This document shows, in pieces, positions 12,601 through 24,139 of a stretch of 64,000 bases of DNA. The number at the start of each line of letters is the position of its first letter. Positions within the stretch are counted from its first letter, which is position 1. The notes under the pieces are model-generated. The model did no database searches. It worked only from the letters and a program-made list of their open reading frames with translations, and was not told the DNA's origin. The stretch spans positions 142,001 through 206,000 of the forward strand of contig NC_068362.1 in assembly GCF_020536995.1 (NCBI RefSeq). The letters run 5' to 3'. The translations under genes and the position numbers were made by a program. Source of the stretch: Dreissena polymorpha (Eukaryota > Mollusca > Bivalvia > Myida > Dreissenidae).

Positions 12601-13102
12601 GCATATCATTGTATCTCTATTGTTATAAGCATTGCATTAAAGTTGTGATTGAGGTTAGCCTGTTGTTTATGGTATATTTACATTTTAGCTTGACTGTTAT
12701 ATATGAAATATATATAGTCGAGCTATCCTACTCAACCCGGCGTCGGCTTGCGCATTGGAATGTTTGCGTACCACCTCAAATATATTTCCTATGTCCATTG
12801 ACATATTGCTTTTATATTTTGCATACTTCATTACCGACATAAACCCAATCTATAAACAAGAGCAGACAACTCATTTACTGTATCAAGCATTTTAACAGAA
12901 TTAGGCCCTTTTTCACTTAGAATAATATGCATATTATTGATAAATCTATGTTAAAGTTTGCATATGACCTCAAATATTTTTTATGTCCCTTGACATATTG
13001 CGTTCATACACCATGTATTTTGCTTATTAACCAACATGACCCCAATGTATAAACAAGAGCAGATAACTGTATCAAGCATTTTGTAACAATTATGGCCTTT
13101 TT

Positions 13103-13756
13103 AACCAGGTTTTCCGAAGGAAAAAACTGGTTATTAGATTGGCGAATGCGGGCGGGCTGGCTGGCGGGCTGGCGGAATAAGCTTGTCCGGGCCATAACTA
13201 TGTCGTTCATTGTCAGATTTTAAAATCATTTGGCACATTTGTTCACCATCATTGGACTGTGTGTCACGCGAAATAATTACGTCGATATCTCCAAGGTCAA
13301 GGTCACACTTTGAGTTCAAAGGTCAAAAATGGCCATAAATGAGCTTGTCCGAGCCATAACTATGTCGTTCATCGTCAGATTTTAAAATCATTTGGCACAT
13401 TTGTTCACCATCATTGGAGGGTGTGTCGCGCGAAATAATTACGTCGATATCTCCAAGGTCAAGGTCACACTTTGAGTTCAAAGGTCAAAATGGCCATAAA
13501 TGAGCTTGTCCTGGCCATAACTATGTCATTCATTGTGAGATTTTAAAATCATTTGGCACATTTGTTCACCATCATGGGACGGTGTGTCCCACGAAAGAAT
13601 CACGTCAATATCTCCAATGTCAAGGCCGCCACGACTAAAAATAGATTTAAAAAAAAAAAAACTTTCAAAGGGGGTTAATTTTTTTTGGTCATTTCAAAAG
13701 TTCAGTTTGAGTTTTCTCCCTTTATCAGATTTTTTTTTCACAATGAAAACCTGGTT
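13103..13756. mobile_element. Complete pearl/HINE-like element inserted in copy B
   Basis: Ends AACCAGGTTTT and AAAACCTGGTT are inverted. The left end forms a hairpin (AACCAGGTTTTCC / GGAAAAAACTGGTT), then come GGCGGGCTGGC repeats and three ~161-bp core units starting GCTTGTCC at 13181, 13343 and 13504. Copy A lacks it: there GGCCTTTTTTTCACTAAG is continuous, so this is a clean insertion into a T-run, as Helitrons and Helentrons do. There is no replicase; it is non-autonomous. The first two units contain the DR1-type motif AGTTCAAAGGTCA (13313-13325 and 13475-13487). Confidence 0.7.
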
Positions 13757-13919
13757 TTGTGACAATTTTGTCCCTTGTTTTCACTTAGAATAAGCATATA
13801 ATTGATAAATCTATTATTAAGTTTGCGTACCACCTTTAAATTGCCATAACTTGTTTATTATGCTCCCCCCCAAATTTTTTAGAGGGAGCATATAGTCGCC
13901 GCTTCGTCTGTCCGTCGGT

Positions 13920-14520
13920 GCACAAATTTGTTTCGTACCCAATTTTTTTTGTACCCAAATTTATATATATACCCTTTTTTTTCGTACCCAAATAGTTTTT
14001 TGTACCCTAATTTTTTCGTTCCCTATAGGTTTTCATAACCAAATTTTTTTTCGTACCCAATTTTTTTTTACACAAAGTTCGAACCCAAATTTCTTTGAAC
14101 CCATTTGTTCGTACTCAAATTTTTTTCGTACCCAAATTCGTTTTGTTCCCAATTTTTTTTGTACCCAAATTTTTATTTGAACCTTTTTTTTCGTACCCAA
14201 ATAGTTTTTCGTACCCTAATTTTTTTTCATAACCAATTTTTTTTTCGTACCCACATTTTTTTGTACCCAATTTTTTCGTACACAAATTTGTTCGTACCCA
14301 AATTTCTTCGTACCCATTTGTTCGTACTCATTTTTTTTTCGTACACAAATTTTTTCGTACCTTATTTTTTATTTGTACCCATTTTTTACGTACCAAAATA
14401 GTTTTTTCGTTCCCTTATTTTGTTTGTACCCTTTTTATCGTACTCAAATTTGTTTTCGTACCCAAATTTGTTTTTTTTTCCTACCCGCATATTTTTTCGT
14501 ACCATTTTTTTTTAGAAATA
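13920..14520. repeat. GTACCCAAA-type microsatellite array 2
   Basis: Same degenerate 14-17 bp unit as array 1, starting inside the GCTCCCCCC-hairpin repeat right after GTCTGTCCGTCGGTGCACA and ending before copy C. The 98-residue forward frame is a repeat artefact. Confidence 0.85.
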
Positions 14521-14543
14521 ATCGATTTTCAATTTGATTTCAT

Positions 14544-15010
14544 CTCTCCACTCATTCCATCCCGCGAAACCCTTAAGGTGTCGCAAGTCTAGTATGCACC
14601 AACTTGTATACACCATAGCCGTAGATTATTTATAACATCTGTTTTGTACACCAGTACACCATTACCATTTATTATCTAATATGGAATGAGTGATGTATTG
14701 GACGTCATCATTGATGACGTTCATTCGAACGAATGATAAAGGGGGCTAAGTTTCATTAAGTTGGTGCATATAGTCGCGATTTGGGCGCCTTGAAAACTGG
14801 TCGGTTAATTTTGCTGAAATTTGACATGTATATGGACAAGAATGCGATCTACCTGTTGGCGTAGGCGTTATACCTGGCAAAAATCTAGTTTTTGATTAAA
14901 TCACGAAAAAGTGGTGTGTTTTTTATGGCGCACGCGCTATAAAATGAGTTCTCGCCGGAAGCCGATTCACCCCAGGAGATAATTCACGCGCTAGGCTATT
15001 CAAATTTGAT
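14544..15010. repeat. Partial copy C of the segmental unit
   Basis: Starts at the same CTCATTCCATCCCGCG boundary as A and B. It is interrupted by an ~87-bp insertion at about 14596-14682 (GCACCAACTTGTATACACC...), then resumes GGAATGAGTGATGTATTGG. After about 14900 it follows the 8280-8450 sequence (AAAGTGGTGTGTTTTTTATG) rather than copy A, so it is a recombinant of the two. Confidence 0.65.
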
Positions 15011-15541
15011 TTTTAATAATACATATTGCGATTGTATTCTCAAATTAATTAATAATTTCATCTTGCGTTTAACATACGTTTTAGAAAATATTAACAAAAC
15101 AAACAAAAACAAACAACCGTTAAATTTTATTGTTGTAAATATGGTAACCTGATTACATATCCACTAGCGTCTATGCATATTTACACATAAAAAATAGTTC
15201 GCAAGTAAGCAACAAACAATCAAATTTAAACGCAAATTATTTAACAAAATATATAAATTTGAGCTAGAAATCGAAACTTAAATACAATTTCTGCACTAAA
15301 AACACAATACCAATAGTTTTTACAATAACACATTCGACATGTACATGTACTTCCAACAACACGCCAACCGCTATTTTGAAAGCGAATGTGTAGAGTAACA
15401 TTTCAAACAATAAAGACAAAATGGAACTGGAGTTTAACGTAGTGCGCAAATGGGAAGTGATTAGAGTAAATTATTTTTCAACTTGTCAATCTCCGTAGTA
15501 TACGTTTAGTTGTGAGATGTTAACGGTTTCCCCCAAAAAAC
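15011..15541. other. Upstream region of candidate exon
   Basis: AT-rich sequence with no recognisable repeat. The last ~120 bp are less AT-rich and could hold the promoter or 5' UTR of the exon at 15542. No clear TATA box is seen. Confidence 0.3.
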
Positions 15542-15802
15542 ATGCCTTCGCTGCGAAGTCAAAGTGGGTGGGGAACGAGACTGCTTGTGGATTTCGAGTT
15601 GCTGGAAGTTTGTAACGAAGCTGCTTTTGTGCAATATTCATCGATTTTGCAAGCTGTGTGTTTGAAGTCGGAGATATATATTGCTGACATTAATGATGTT
15701 GTGTACGTTCTTGTGACCACTGATCTGCATATGATACCAGTGGGAGAGCATCCCGAATCCCACATACTATGTGACATAGTCTGTTTCCTGGTCGAGTGGT
15801 TG
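15542..15802 (+). CDS. Candidate first coding exon, unidentified protein
   Basis: An ATG opens an 87-codon frame ending at a textbook donor (TTG|GTAAGT, 15803-15808) in phase 0. The product starts MPSLRSQSGWGTRLL and contains the stretch DVVYVLVTTDLHMIPVGEHP. Its codon composition and GC content are clearly above the surroundings, as expected of a real exon. The alternation of short hydrophobic strands is weakly reminiscent of the N-terminal PH-like part of C12orf56-type proteins, but I would not name it on that. A possible next exon starts at 16026 after TTTATCTTTGTGCAG (QPLPPHFVKTLGAHC...), in compatible phase, but it runs into a minisatellite and may be false. No downstream exons are found before the satellite, so this may be a stranded or broken gene start. 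Confidence 0.4.
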
Positions 15803-16059
15803 GTAAGTTTAATCGTTATACATGCATATTACACATTTTACATTATTTGTGCTATTTTTGACACCCATTTTTCATGCTGATGAACCAACGGTCAGTGCCA
15901 GTAGTCCTACTGTCATTGGTCTGTGTGCTTGTTGAAAGTACATGTAGAAAGGGTTGTTTAGCTCCAATAAGCCATGTTGCTATTTTTTGGATAAAATTTC
16001 AGTGGGCTTTTTTATCTTTGTGCAGCAACCTCTGCCGCCTCATTTTGTGAAAACATTAG

Positions 16060-16530
16060 GCGCACACTGTTCATATTGTGGTAAAAGGAGTCGCGCAATG
16101 TTCAAAGTGAGAAAAATTGTTGGTGACTATTCAACATTGTGAAAAATTTGTTGCGCATTGTTTAAAATTCCTAAAATATCAGTAGCAAACTTTTAAAAAT
16201 TGTGAAAACAAGTGTCTCGCAATGTTGAAAATTGTGAAATATGAGTCGTGCAATGTTGAAGATTAAAAAAATGAGCCTCGCAATCTTGACAATTATGGAA
16301 AAATAAGTTGCACACTTTTCAAAATTGTGAACAAATGAGTTGTGACTGTTGAACATTGTGAAAATAATTAATTGAGCATTGTTCAAATTTGTGAAAATAT
16401 GAGTCTCAGTAACGACATCAGCAACCATATGCCACTTAGCGTAACAACATCAGCATTAGTCGCTAACTGTTGAGAAATGTGAAAAAATAAGTTGCACGCT
16501 TTTTAAAACATTGACCATTTGCATCGCGAA
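16060..16530. repeat. Degenerate ~35-60-bp minisatellite
   Basis: Repeated GTTGCGCA(A/T)TGTT(C/G)AAAATTGTGAAAA-like units of irregular spacing. Antisense frames here have no recognisable product. Confidence 0.55.
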
Positions 16531-17642
16531 TTCCTTTAATTTGTGCAAAAACAGCTATCACTATTAATAATTTAGGAAAAAAAACAAGTCTATTATAAAA
16601 AAGGTTTTCAGTTTAAAGAAATTCATAATTATATTTTATTTAAAGTTGTTAACGGCCATTTCATATGACTATCATATTTTTTTATTATGATATTGTGTGC
16701 CTGTCTAATTTGTAATTTGTTCAAGTTGTGCTATAAAAATGTTATTTTAATAATCTTTATTTGACATTTTGTCTCATGTTGGATTATTTGTTATATTTTA
16801 TTATTATATAAAAATGGCATCGCATGAACCAGTAGTCATAGTATAAGCAACATTGAAGCCTAATATGCATTCATCTATTATTATTTTGGGCACAAATAAT
16901 TTTACCGTGTGAAGACCCTACATAAAAATGCTGATTTTTTTCTTACTTGGTAACTGGCGACACACATTTTCAAGTCTATTTCATTAAATTTGGCATAGAT
17001 ATTTATAAAATTGGCATCATATGAACCAGTAGTCATAGTATAAGCAACATTGAAGCCTAATATGCATTCATCTATTATTATTTGGGAACAAATAATTTTA
17101 CCGTGTGAAGACCCTACATAAAAATGCTGATTTTTTTCTTACTTGGTACCTGGCGACACACATTTTCAAGTCTATTTCATTAAATTTGGCATAGATATTT
17201 ATAAAAATGGTATCCTATGAACCATTAGTCATAGTATAAGCAACATTGAAGCCTAATATGCATTCATCTATTATTATTTGGGCACAAATAATTTTACTGT
17301 GTGAAGACCCTACATAAAAATGCAATTTTTTTCTTACTTGGTACCTGTCGACACACATTTTCAAGTCTATTTCATTAAATTTGGCATAGATATTTATAAG
17401 ATTGGCATCGTATGAACCAGTAGTCATAGTATAAGCAACATTGAAGCCTAATATGCATTCATCTATTATTTTTTGGGCACAAATAATTTTACTGTGTGAA
17501 GACCCTACATAAAAATGCTGATTTTTTTCTTACTTGGTACCTGGCAACACACATTTTCAAGTCTATTTCATTAAATTTGGCATAGATATTTATAAGATTG
17601 GCATCGTATGAACCAGTAGTCATAGTATAATCAACATTGAAG

Positions 17643-18382
17643 CAGGGCTTTTCATCCTTATATAACAGAGGCCGATATTCGGCTCCTTCCCAATTCTAAA
17701 AAGCCTTATTTTTTCCCAACTCTGGCTGAAAGACTTCCCAAAAAAAACGATTGAAATTCCCCTGAAAATCAAAAAAATAAACACAGCGGATAGTGTTTTG
17801 TAGCCAAGTTACTATTCGGTATAGTTTTACTGGTCTTGTAGATGATTGTAATTTCATTGAAAGCTTCCACGAGCGATAAACAAAGATGAAGGTTTATTTT
17901 GCGTAATTGTTGTCTGGTATCGATTTTTTCGCTACCAGTTCAGTTCAGGTATTTCCCCACTACCGCTAAGCCGAATTTTAATTGTATTTGTGTACCAGTC
18001 TAGAACAGAATATTGCGTAGTACGGGTTTTATTGTCGGTTTTTGCATGAGGGCCGCAAGGGAGGTCACCAGTGTCATCGCTGAATTTTCAGTTTGAAAAG
18101 AGATAACTTTTAGTTTACTGTTCAAAAACTGCTGTTACCTGTTGAAAAGTTTATCTGTTTGAAAATATAGCTGGCCAATCTTTGAAAAGAACATTTCCAG
18201 GTCATTAATTCATAACAAAAATAAAGTTCAAACCATTATTGTGACTGTTTAAAATTGATTAAATGATTTACCTGTGATGAAATGCTTTAAAAGTTTTTTT
18301 CCCAAAATGGCCATTTATCGCGCTTAAATTTCCCAATTTGCAAGGCTAGGGCTTCTTCCCAATTTCCAGATGAAAAGCCCTG
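17643..18382. mobile_element. hAT-like MITE in satellite (5-bp TSD TGAAG)
   Basis: A perfect 14-bp terminal inverted repeat CAGGGCTTTTCATC / GATGAAAAGCCCTG bounds 740 bp, flanked by TGAAG at 17638-17642 and 18383-18387. The satellite monomer is interrupted and then resumes exactly, which proves insertion. The interior carries TTCCCAA-rich sequence and a GATATTCGGCTCC motif shared in inverse with the MITE at 23661. No transposase. Confidence 0.8.
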
Positions 18383-21300
18383 TGAAGCCTAATATGCATT
18401 CATCTATTATTACTTGGGCACAAATAATTTTACTGTGTGAAGACCCTACATAAAAATGCTGATTTGTTTCTTACTTGGTACCTGGCGACACACATTTTCA
18501 AGTCTTTTTCATTAAATTTGGCATAGATATTTTAAAAAATGGCATCGTATGAACCAGTAGTCATAGTATAAGCAACATTGAAGCCTAATATGCATTCATC
18601 TATTATTATTTGGGCACAAACAATTTTACAGTGTGAAGATCCTACATAAAAATGCAGATTTTTTCTTACTTGGTACCTGGCGACACACATTTTCAAGTCT
18701 ATTTCATTAAATTTGGCATAGATATTTATAAAATTAGCATCGTATGAACCAGTAGTCATAGTATAAGCAACATTAAAGCCTAATATGCATTCATCTATTA
18801 TTACTTGGGCACAAATAATTTTACTGTGTGAAGACCCTACATAAAAATGCTGATTTTTTTCTTACTTGGTACCTGGCGACACACATTTTCAAGTCTATTT
18901 CATTAAATTTGGCATAGATATTTATAAGATTGGCATCGTATGAACCAGTAGTCATATAATAAGCAACATTGAAGCCTAATATGCATTCATCTATTATACT
19001 TTGGGCACAAATAATTTTACTGTGTGAAGACCCTACATAAAAATGCTGACTTTTTTCTTACTTGGTACCTGGCGACACACATTTTCAAGTCTATTTCATT
19101 AAATTTGGCATAGATATTTATAAAATTGGCATCGTATGAACCAGTAGTCATAGTATAAGCAACATTGAAGCCTAATATGCATTCATCTATTATTATTTGG
19201 CAACAAATAATTTTACCGTGTGAAGACCCTACATAAAAATGCTGATTTTTTTCTTACTTGGTACCTGGCGACACACATTTTCAAGTCTATTTCATTAAAT
19301 TTGGCATAGATATTTATAAAAATGGTATCGTATGAACCATTAGTCATAGCATAAGCAACATTGAAGCCTAATTTGCATTCATCTATTATTATTTGGGCAC
19401 AAATAATTTTACTGTGTGAAGACCCTACATAAAAATGCAGATTTTTTTCTTACTTGGTACCTGTCGACACACATTTTCAAGTCTATTTCATTAAATTTGG
19501 CATAGATATTTATAAGATTGGCATCGTATGAACCAGTAGTCATAGTATAAGCAACATTGAAGCCTAATATGCATTCATCTATTATTATTTGGGCACAAAT
19601 AATTTTACTGTGTGAAGACCCTACATAAAAATGCTGATTTTTTTCTTACTTGGTACCTAGCAACACACATTTTCAAGTCTATTTCATTAAATTTGGCATA
19701 GATATTTATAAGATTGGCATCGTATGAACCAGTAGTCATAGTATAAGCAACATTGAAGCCTAATATGCATTCATCTATTATTATTTGGGCACAAATAATT
19801 TTACTGTGTGAAGACCCTACATAAAAATGCTGATTTTTTTCTTACTTGGTACCTCGCGACACACATTTTCAAGTCTTTTTCATTAAATTTGGCATAGATA
19901 TTTTAAAAAATGGCATCGTATGAACCAGTAGTCATAGTATAAGCAACATTGAAGCCTAATATGCATTCATCTATTATTATTTGGGCACAAACAATTTTGC
20001 CGTGTGAAGATCCTACATAAAAATGCAGATTTTTTCTTACTTGGTACCTTGCGACACACATTTTCAAGTCTATTTCATTAAATTTGGCATAGATATTTAT
20101 AAAATTGGCATCGTATGAACCAGTAGTCATAGAATAAGCATCATTGAAGCCTAATATGCATTCATCTATTATTACTTGGGCACAAATAATTTTACTGTGT
20201 GAAGACCCTACATAAAAATGCCGATTTTTTCTTACTTGGTACCTGGCGACACACATTTTCAAGTCTATTTCATTAAATTTGGCATAGATATTTATAAAAT
20301 TGGCATCGTATGAACCAGTAGTCATAGTATAAGCATCATTGAAGCCTAATATGCATTCATCTATTATTACTTGGGCACAAATAATTTTACTGTGTGAAGA
20401 CCCTACATAAAAATGCTGATTTTTTTCTTACTTGGTACCTGGCGACACACATTTTCAAGACTTTTTCATTAAATTTGGCATAGATATTTATAAGATTGGC
20501 ATCGTATGAACCAGTAGTCATATAATAAGCAACATTGAAGCCTAATATGCATTCATCTATTATACTTTGGGCACAAATAATTTTACTGTGTGAAGACCCT
20601 ACATAAAAATGCTGACTTTTTTCTTACTTGGTACCTGGCGACACACATTTTCAAGTCTATTTCATTAAATTTAGCATAGATATTTATAAGATTGGCATCA
20701 TATGAACCAGTAGTCATAGTATAATCAACATTGAAGCCTAATATGCATTCATCTATTATTACTTGGGCACAAATAATTTTACTGTGTGAAGACCCTACAT
20801 AAAAATGCTGATTTGTTTCTTACTTGGTACCTGGCGACACACATTTTCAAGTCTTTTTCATTAAATTTGGCATAGATATTTTAAAAAATGGCATCGTATG
20901 AACCAGTAGTCATAGTATAAGCAACATTGAAGCCTAATATGCATTCATCTATTATTACTTGGGCACAAATAATTTTACTGTGTGAAGACCCTACATAAAA
21001 ATGCTGATTTGTTTCTTACTTGGTACCTGGCGACACACATTTTCAAGTCTTTTTCATTAAATTTGGCATAGATATTTTAAAAAATGGCATCGTATGAACC
21101 AGTAGTCATAGTATAAGCAACATTGAAGCCTAATATGCATTCATCTATTATTATTTGGGCACAAACAATTTTACCGTGTGAAGATCCTACATAAAAATGC
21201 AGATTTTTTCTTACTTGGTACCTGGCGACACACATTTTCAAGTCTATTTCATTAAATTTGGCATAGATATTTATAAAATTGGCATCGTATGAACCAGTAG

Positions 21301-23660
21301 TCATAGTATAAGCATCATTGAAGCCTAATATGCATTCATCTATTATTATTTGGGCACAAATAATGTTACTGTGTGAAGACCCTACATAAAAATGCTGACT
21401 TTTTTCTTACTTGGTACCTGGCGACACACATTTTCAAGTCTATTTCATTAAATTTGGCATAGATATTTATAAGATTGGCATCGTATGAACCAGTAGTCAT
21501 AGTATAAGCAACATTGAAGCCTAATATGCATTCATCTATTATTATTTGGCAACAAATAATTTTACCGTGTGAAGACCCTACATAAAAATGCTGATTTTTT
21601 TCTTACTTTGTACCTGGCGACACACATTTTCAAGTCTATTTCATTAAATTTGGCATAGATATTTATAAAAATGGTATCGTATGAACCATTAGTCATAGTA
21701 TAAGCAACATTGAAGCCTAATATGCATTCATCTATTATTATTTGGGCACAAATAATTTTACTGTGTGAAGACCCTACATAAAAATGCAGATTTTTTTCTT
21801 ACTTGGTACCTGTCGACACACATTTTCAAGTCTATTTCATTAAATTTGGCATAGATATTTATAAGATTGGCATCGTATGAACCAGTAGTCATAGTATAAG
21901 CAACATTGAAGCCTAATATGCATTCATCTATTATTATTTGGGCACAAATAATTTTACTGTGTGAAGACCCTACATAAAAATGCTGATTTTTTTCTTACTT
22001 GGTACCTGGCAACACACATTTTCAAGTCTATTTCATTAAATTTGGCATAGATATTTATAAGATTGACATCGTATGAACCAGTAGTCATAGTATAAGCAAC
22101 ATTGAAGCCTAATATGCATTCATCTATTATTATTTGGGCACAAATAATTTTACTGTGTGAAGACCCTACATAAAAATGCTGATTTTTTTCTTACTTGGTA
22201 CCTGGCGACACACATTTTCAAGTCTTTTTCATTAAATTTGGCATAGATATTTTAAAAAATGGCATCGTATGAACCAGTAGTCATAGTATAAGCAACATTG
22301 AAGCCTAATATGCATTCATCTATTATTATTTGGGCACAAACAATTTTACTGTGTGAAGATCCTACATAAAAATGCAGATTTTTTCTTACTTGGTACCTGG
22401 CGACACACATTTTCAAGTCTATTTCATTAAATTTGGCATAGATATTTATAAAATTGGCATCGTATGAACCAGTAGTCATAGTATAAGCATCATTGAAGCC
22501 TAATATGCATTCATCTATTATTATTTGGGCACAAATAATTTTACTGTGTGAAGACCCTACATAAAAATGCTGATTTTTTTCTTACTTGGTACCTCGCGAC
22601 ACACATTTTCAAGTCTTTTTCATTAAATTTGGCATAGATATTTTAAAAAATGGCATCGTATGAACCAGTAGTCATAGTATAAGCAACATTGAAGCCTAAT
22701 ATGCATTCATCTATTATTATTTGGGCACAAACAATTTTGCCGTGTGAAGATCCTACATAAAAATGCAGATTTTTTCTTACTTGGTACCTTGCGACACACA
22801 TTTTCAAGTCTATTTCATTAAATTTGGCATAGATATTTATAAAATTGGCATCGTATGAACCAGTAGTCATAGAATAAGCATCATTGAAGCCTAATATGCA
22901 TTCATCTATTATTACTTGGGCACAAATAATTTTACTGTGTGAAGACCCTACATAAAAATGCCGATTTTTTCTTACTTGGTACCTGGCGACACACATTTTC
23001 AAGTCTATTTCATTAAATTTGGCATAGATATTTATAAAATTGGCATCGTATGAACCAGTAGTCATAGTATAAGCATCATTGAAGCCTAATATGCATTCAT
23101 CTATTATTACTTGGGCACAAATAATTTTACTGTGTGAAGACCCTACATAAAAATGCTGATTTTTTTCTTACTTGGTACCTGGCGACACACATTTTCAAGA
23201 CTATTTCATTAAATTTGGCATAGATATTTATAAGATTGGCATCGTATGAACCAGTAGTCATATAATAAGCAACATTGAAGCCTAATATGCATTCATCTAT
23301 TATACTTTGGGCACAAATAATTTTACTGTGTGAAGACCCTACATAAAAATGCTGACTTTTTTCTTACTTGGTACCTGGCGACACACATTTTCAAGTCTAT
23401 TTCATTAAATTTAGCATAGATATTTATAAGATTGGCATCATATGAACCAGTAGTCATAGTATAATCAACATTGAAGCCTAATATGCATTCATCTATTATT
23501 ACTTGGGCACAAATAATTTTACTGTGTGAAGACCCTACATAAAAATGCTGATTTGTTTCTTACTTGGTACCTGGCGACACACATTTTCAAGTCTTTTTCA
23601 TTAAATTTGGCATAGATATTTTAAAAAATGGCATCGTATGAACCAGTAGTCATAGTATAA

Positions 23661-24139
23661 CAGTGATTTTTTTTGCTTTAATTTGTTACAGCCTGTGCCT
23701 TTTGAATTGGGAAAATTAGCGCGATAAACCGTGAAATTGGGAAAAATAGCGCGATAAACCATGAACTTGGGAAAAATTAAGCATTATAAATAGGATTATA
23801 AGTAACAGAAGTGATATTGTGATATTGTTTTTAAGTGCATGTTCAGGGAGTTTTCTAGAAAAGGAGTCTGGTCAACTTGTTGTTTTTTTAATCAATAAAA
23901 GTGGCAAGTTTGGGAATGATTTATGGACAAAAATGACTAAATTCAAGTTATATATTTTGTAAGTTATATGAAACTTCTTTCTAAAAAAAAAAAAAAAAAA
24001 TTTTTTTTTTTTTTTTTTTTTTTTGGAAGTTGGGCTTTTTTTTGGGAAATTTTGGTCAGAATTTTGGGAAAAAACGTGTATTTTTGCGATTGGGAAGCAG
24101 CCGAAATTCGGCTGTAAATTTGAGCAAAAAAAATCACTG
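23661..24139. mobile_element. hAT-like MITE in satellite (5-bp TSD TATAA)
   Basis: A perfect 17-bp terminal inverted repeat CAGTGATTTTTTTTGCT / AGCAAAAAAAATCACTG bounds 479 bp, flanked by TATAA at 23656-23660 and 24140-24144. The paralogous satellite block at about 20.9 kb has an empty site. The interior has GGGAAAAATTAGCGCGATAAACC-like direct repeats, a long A-run/T-run palindrome (about 23983-24024) and GCAGCCGAAATTCGGC. It is non-coding. Confidence 0.8.

Larger units (their letters stand above)
9391..13925. repeat. Segmental duplication, copy B
   Basis: Homologous to 4371-8090 throughout, with small indels. B lacks about 70 bp present in A near 5665-5735 and carries an extra 654-bp element at 13103-13756. 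It ends in the same GCTCCCCCC hairpin (about 13858-13895) as copy A and then enters a second GTACCCAAA array. Confidence 0.75.
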
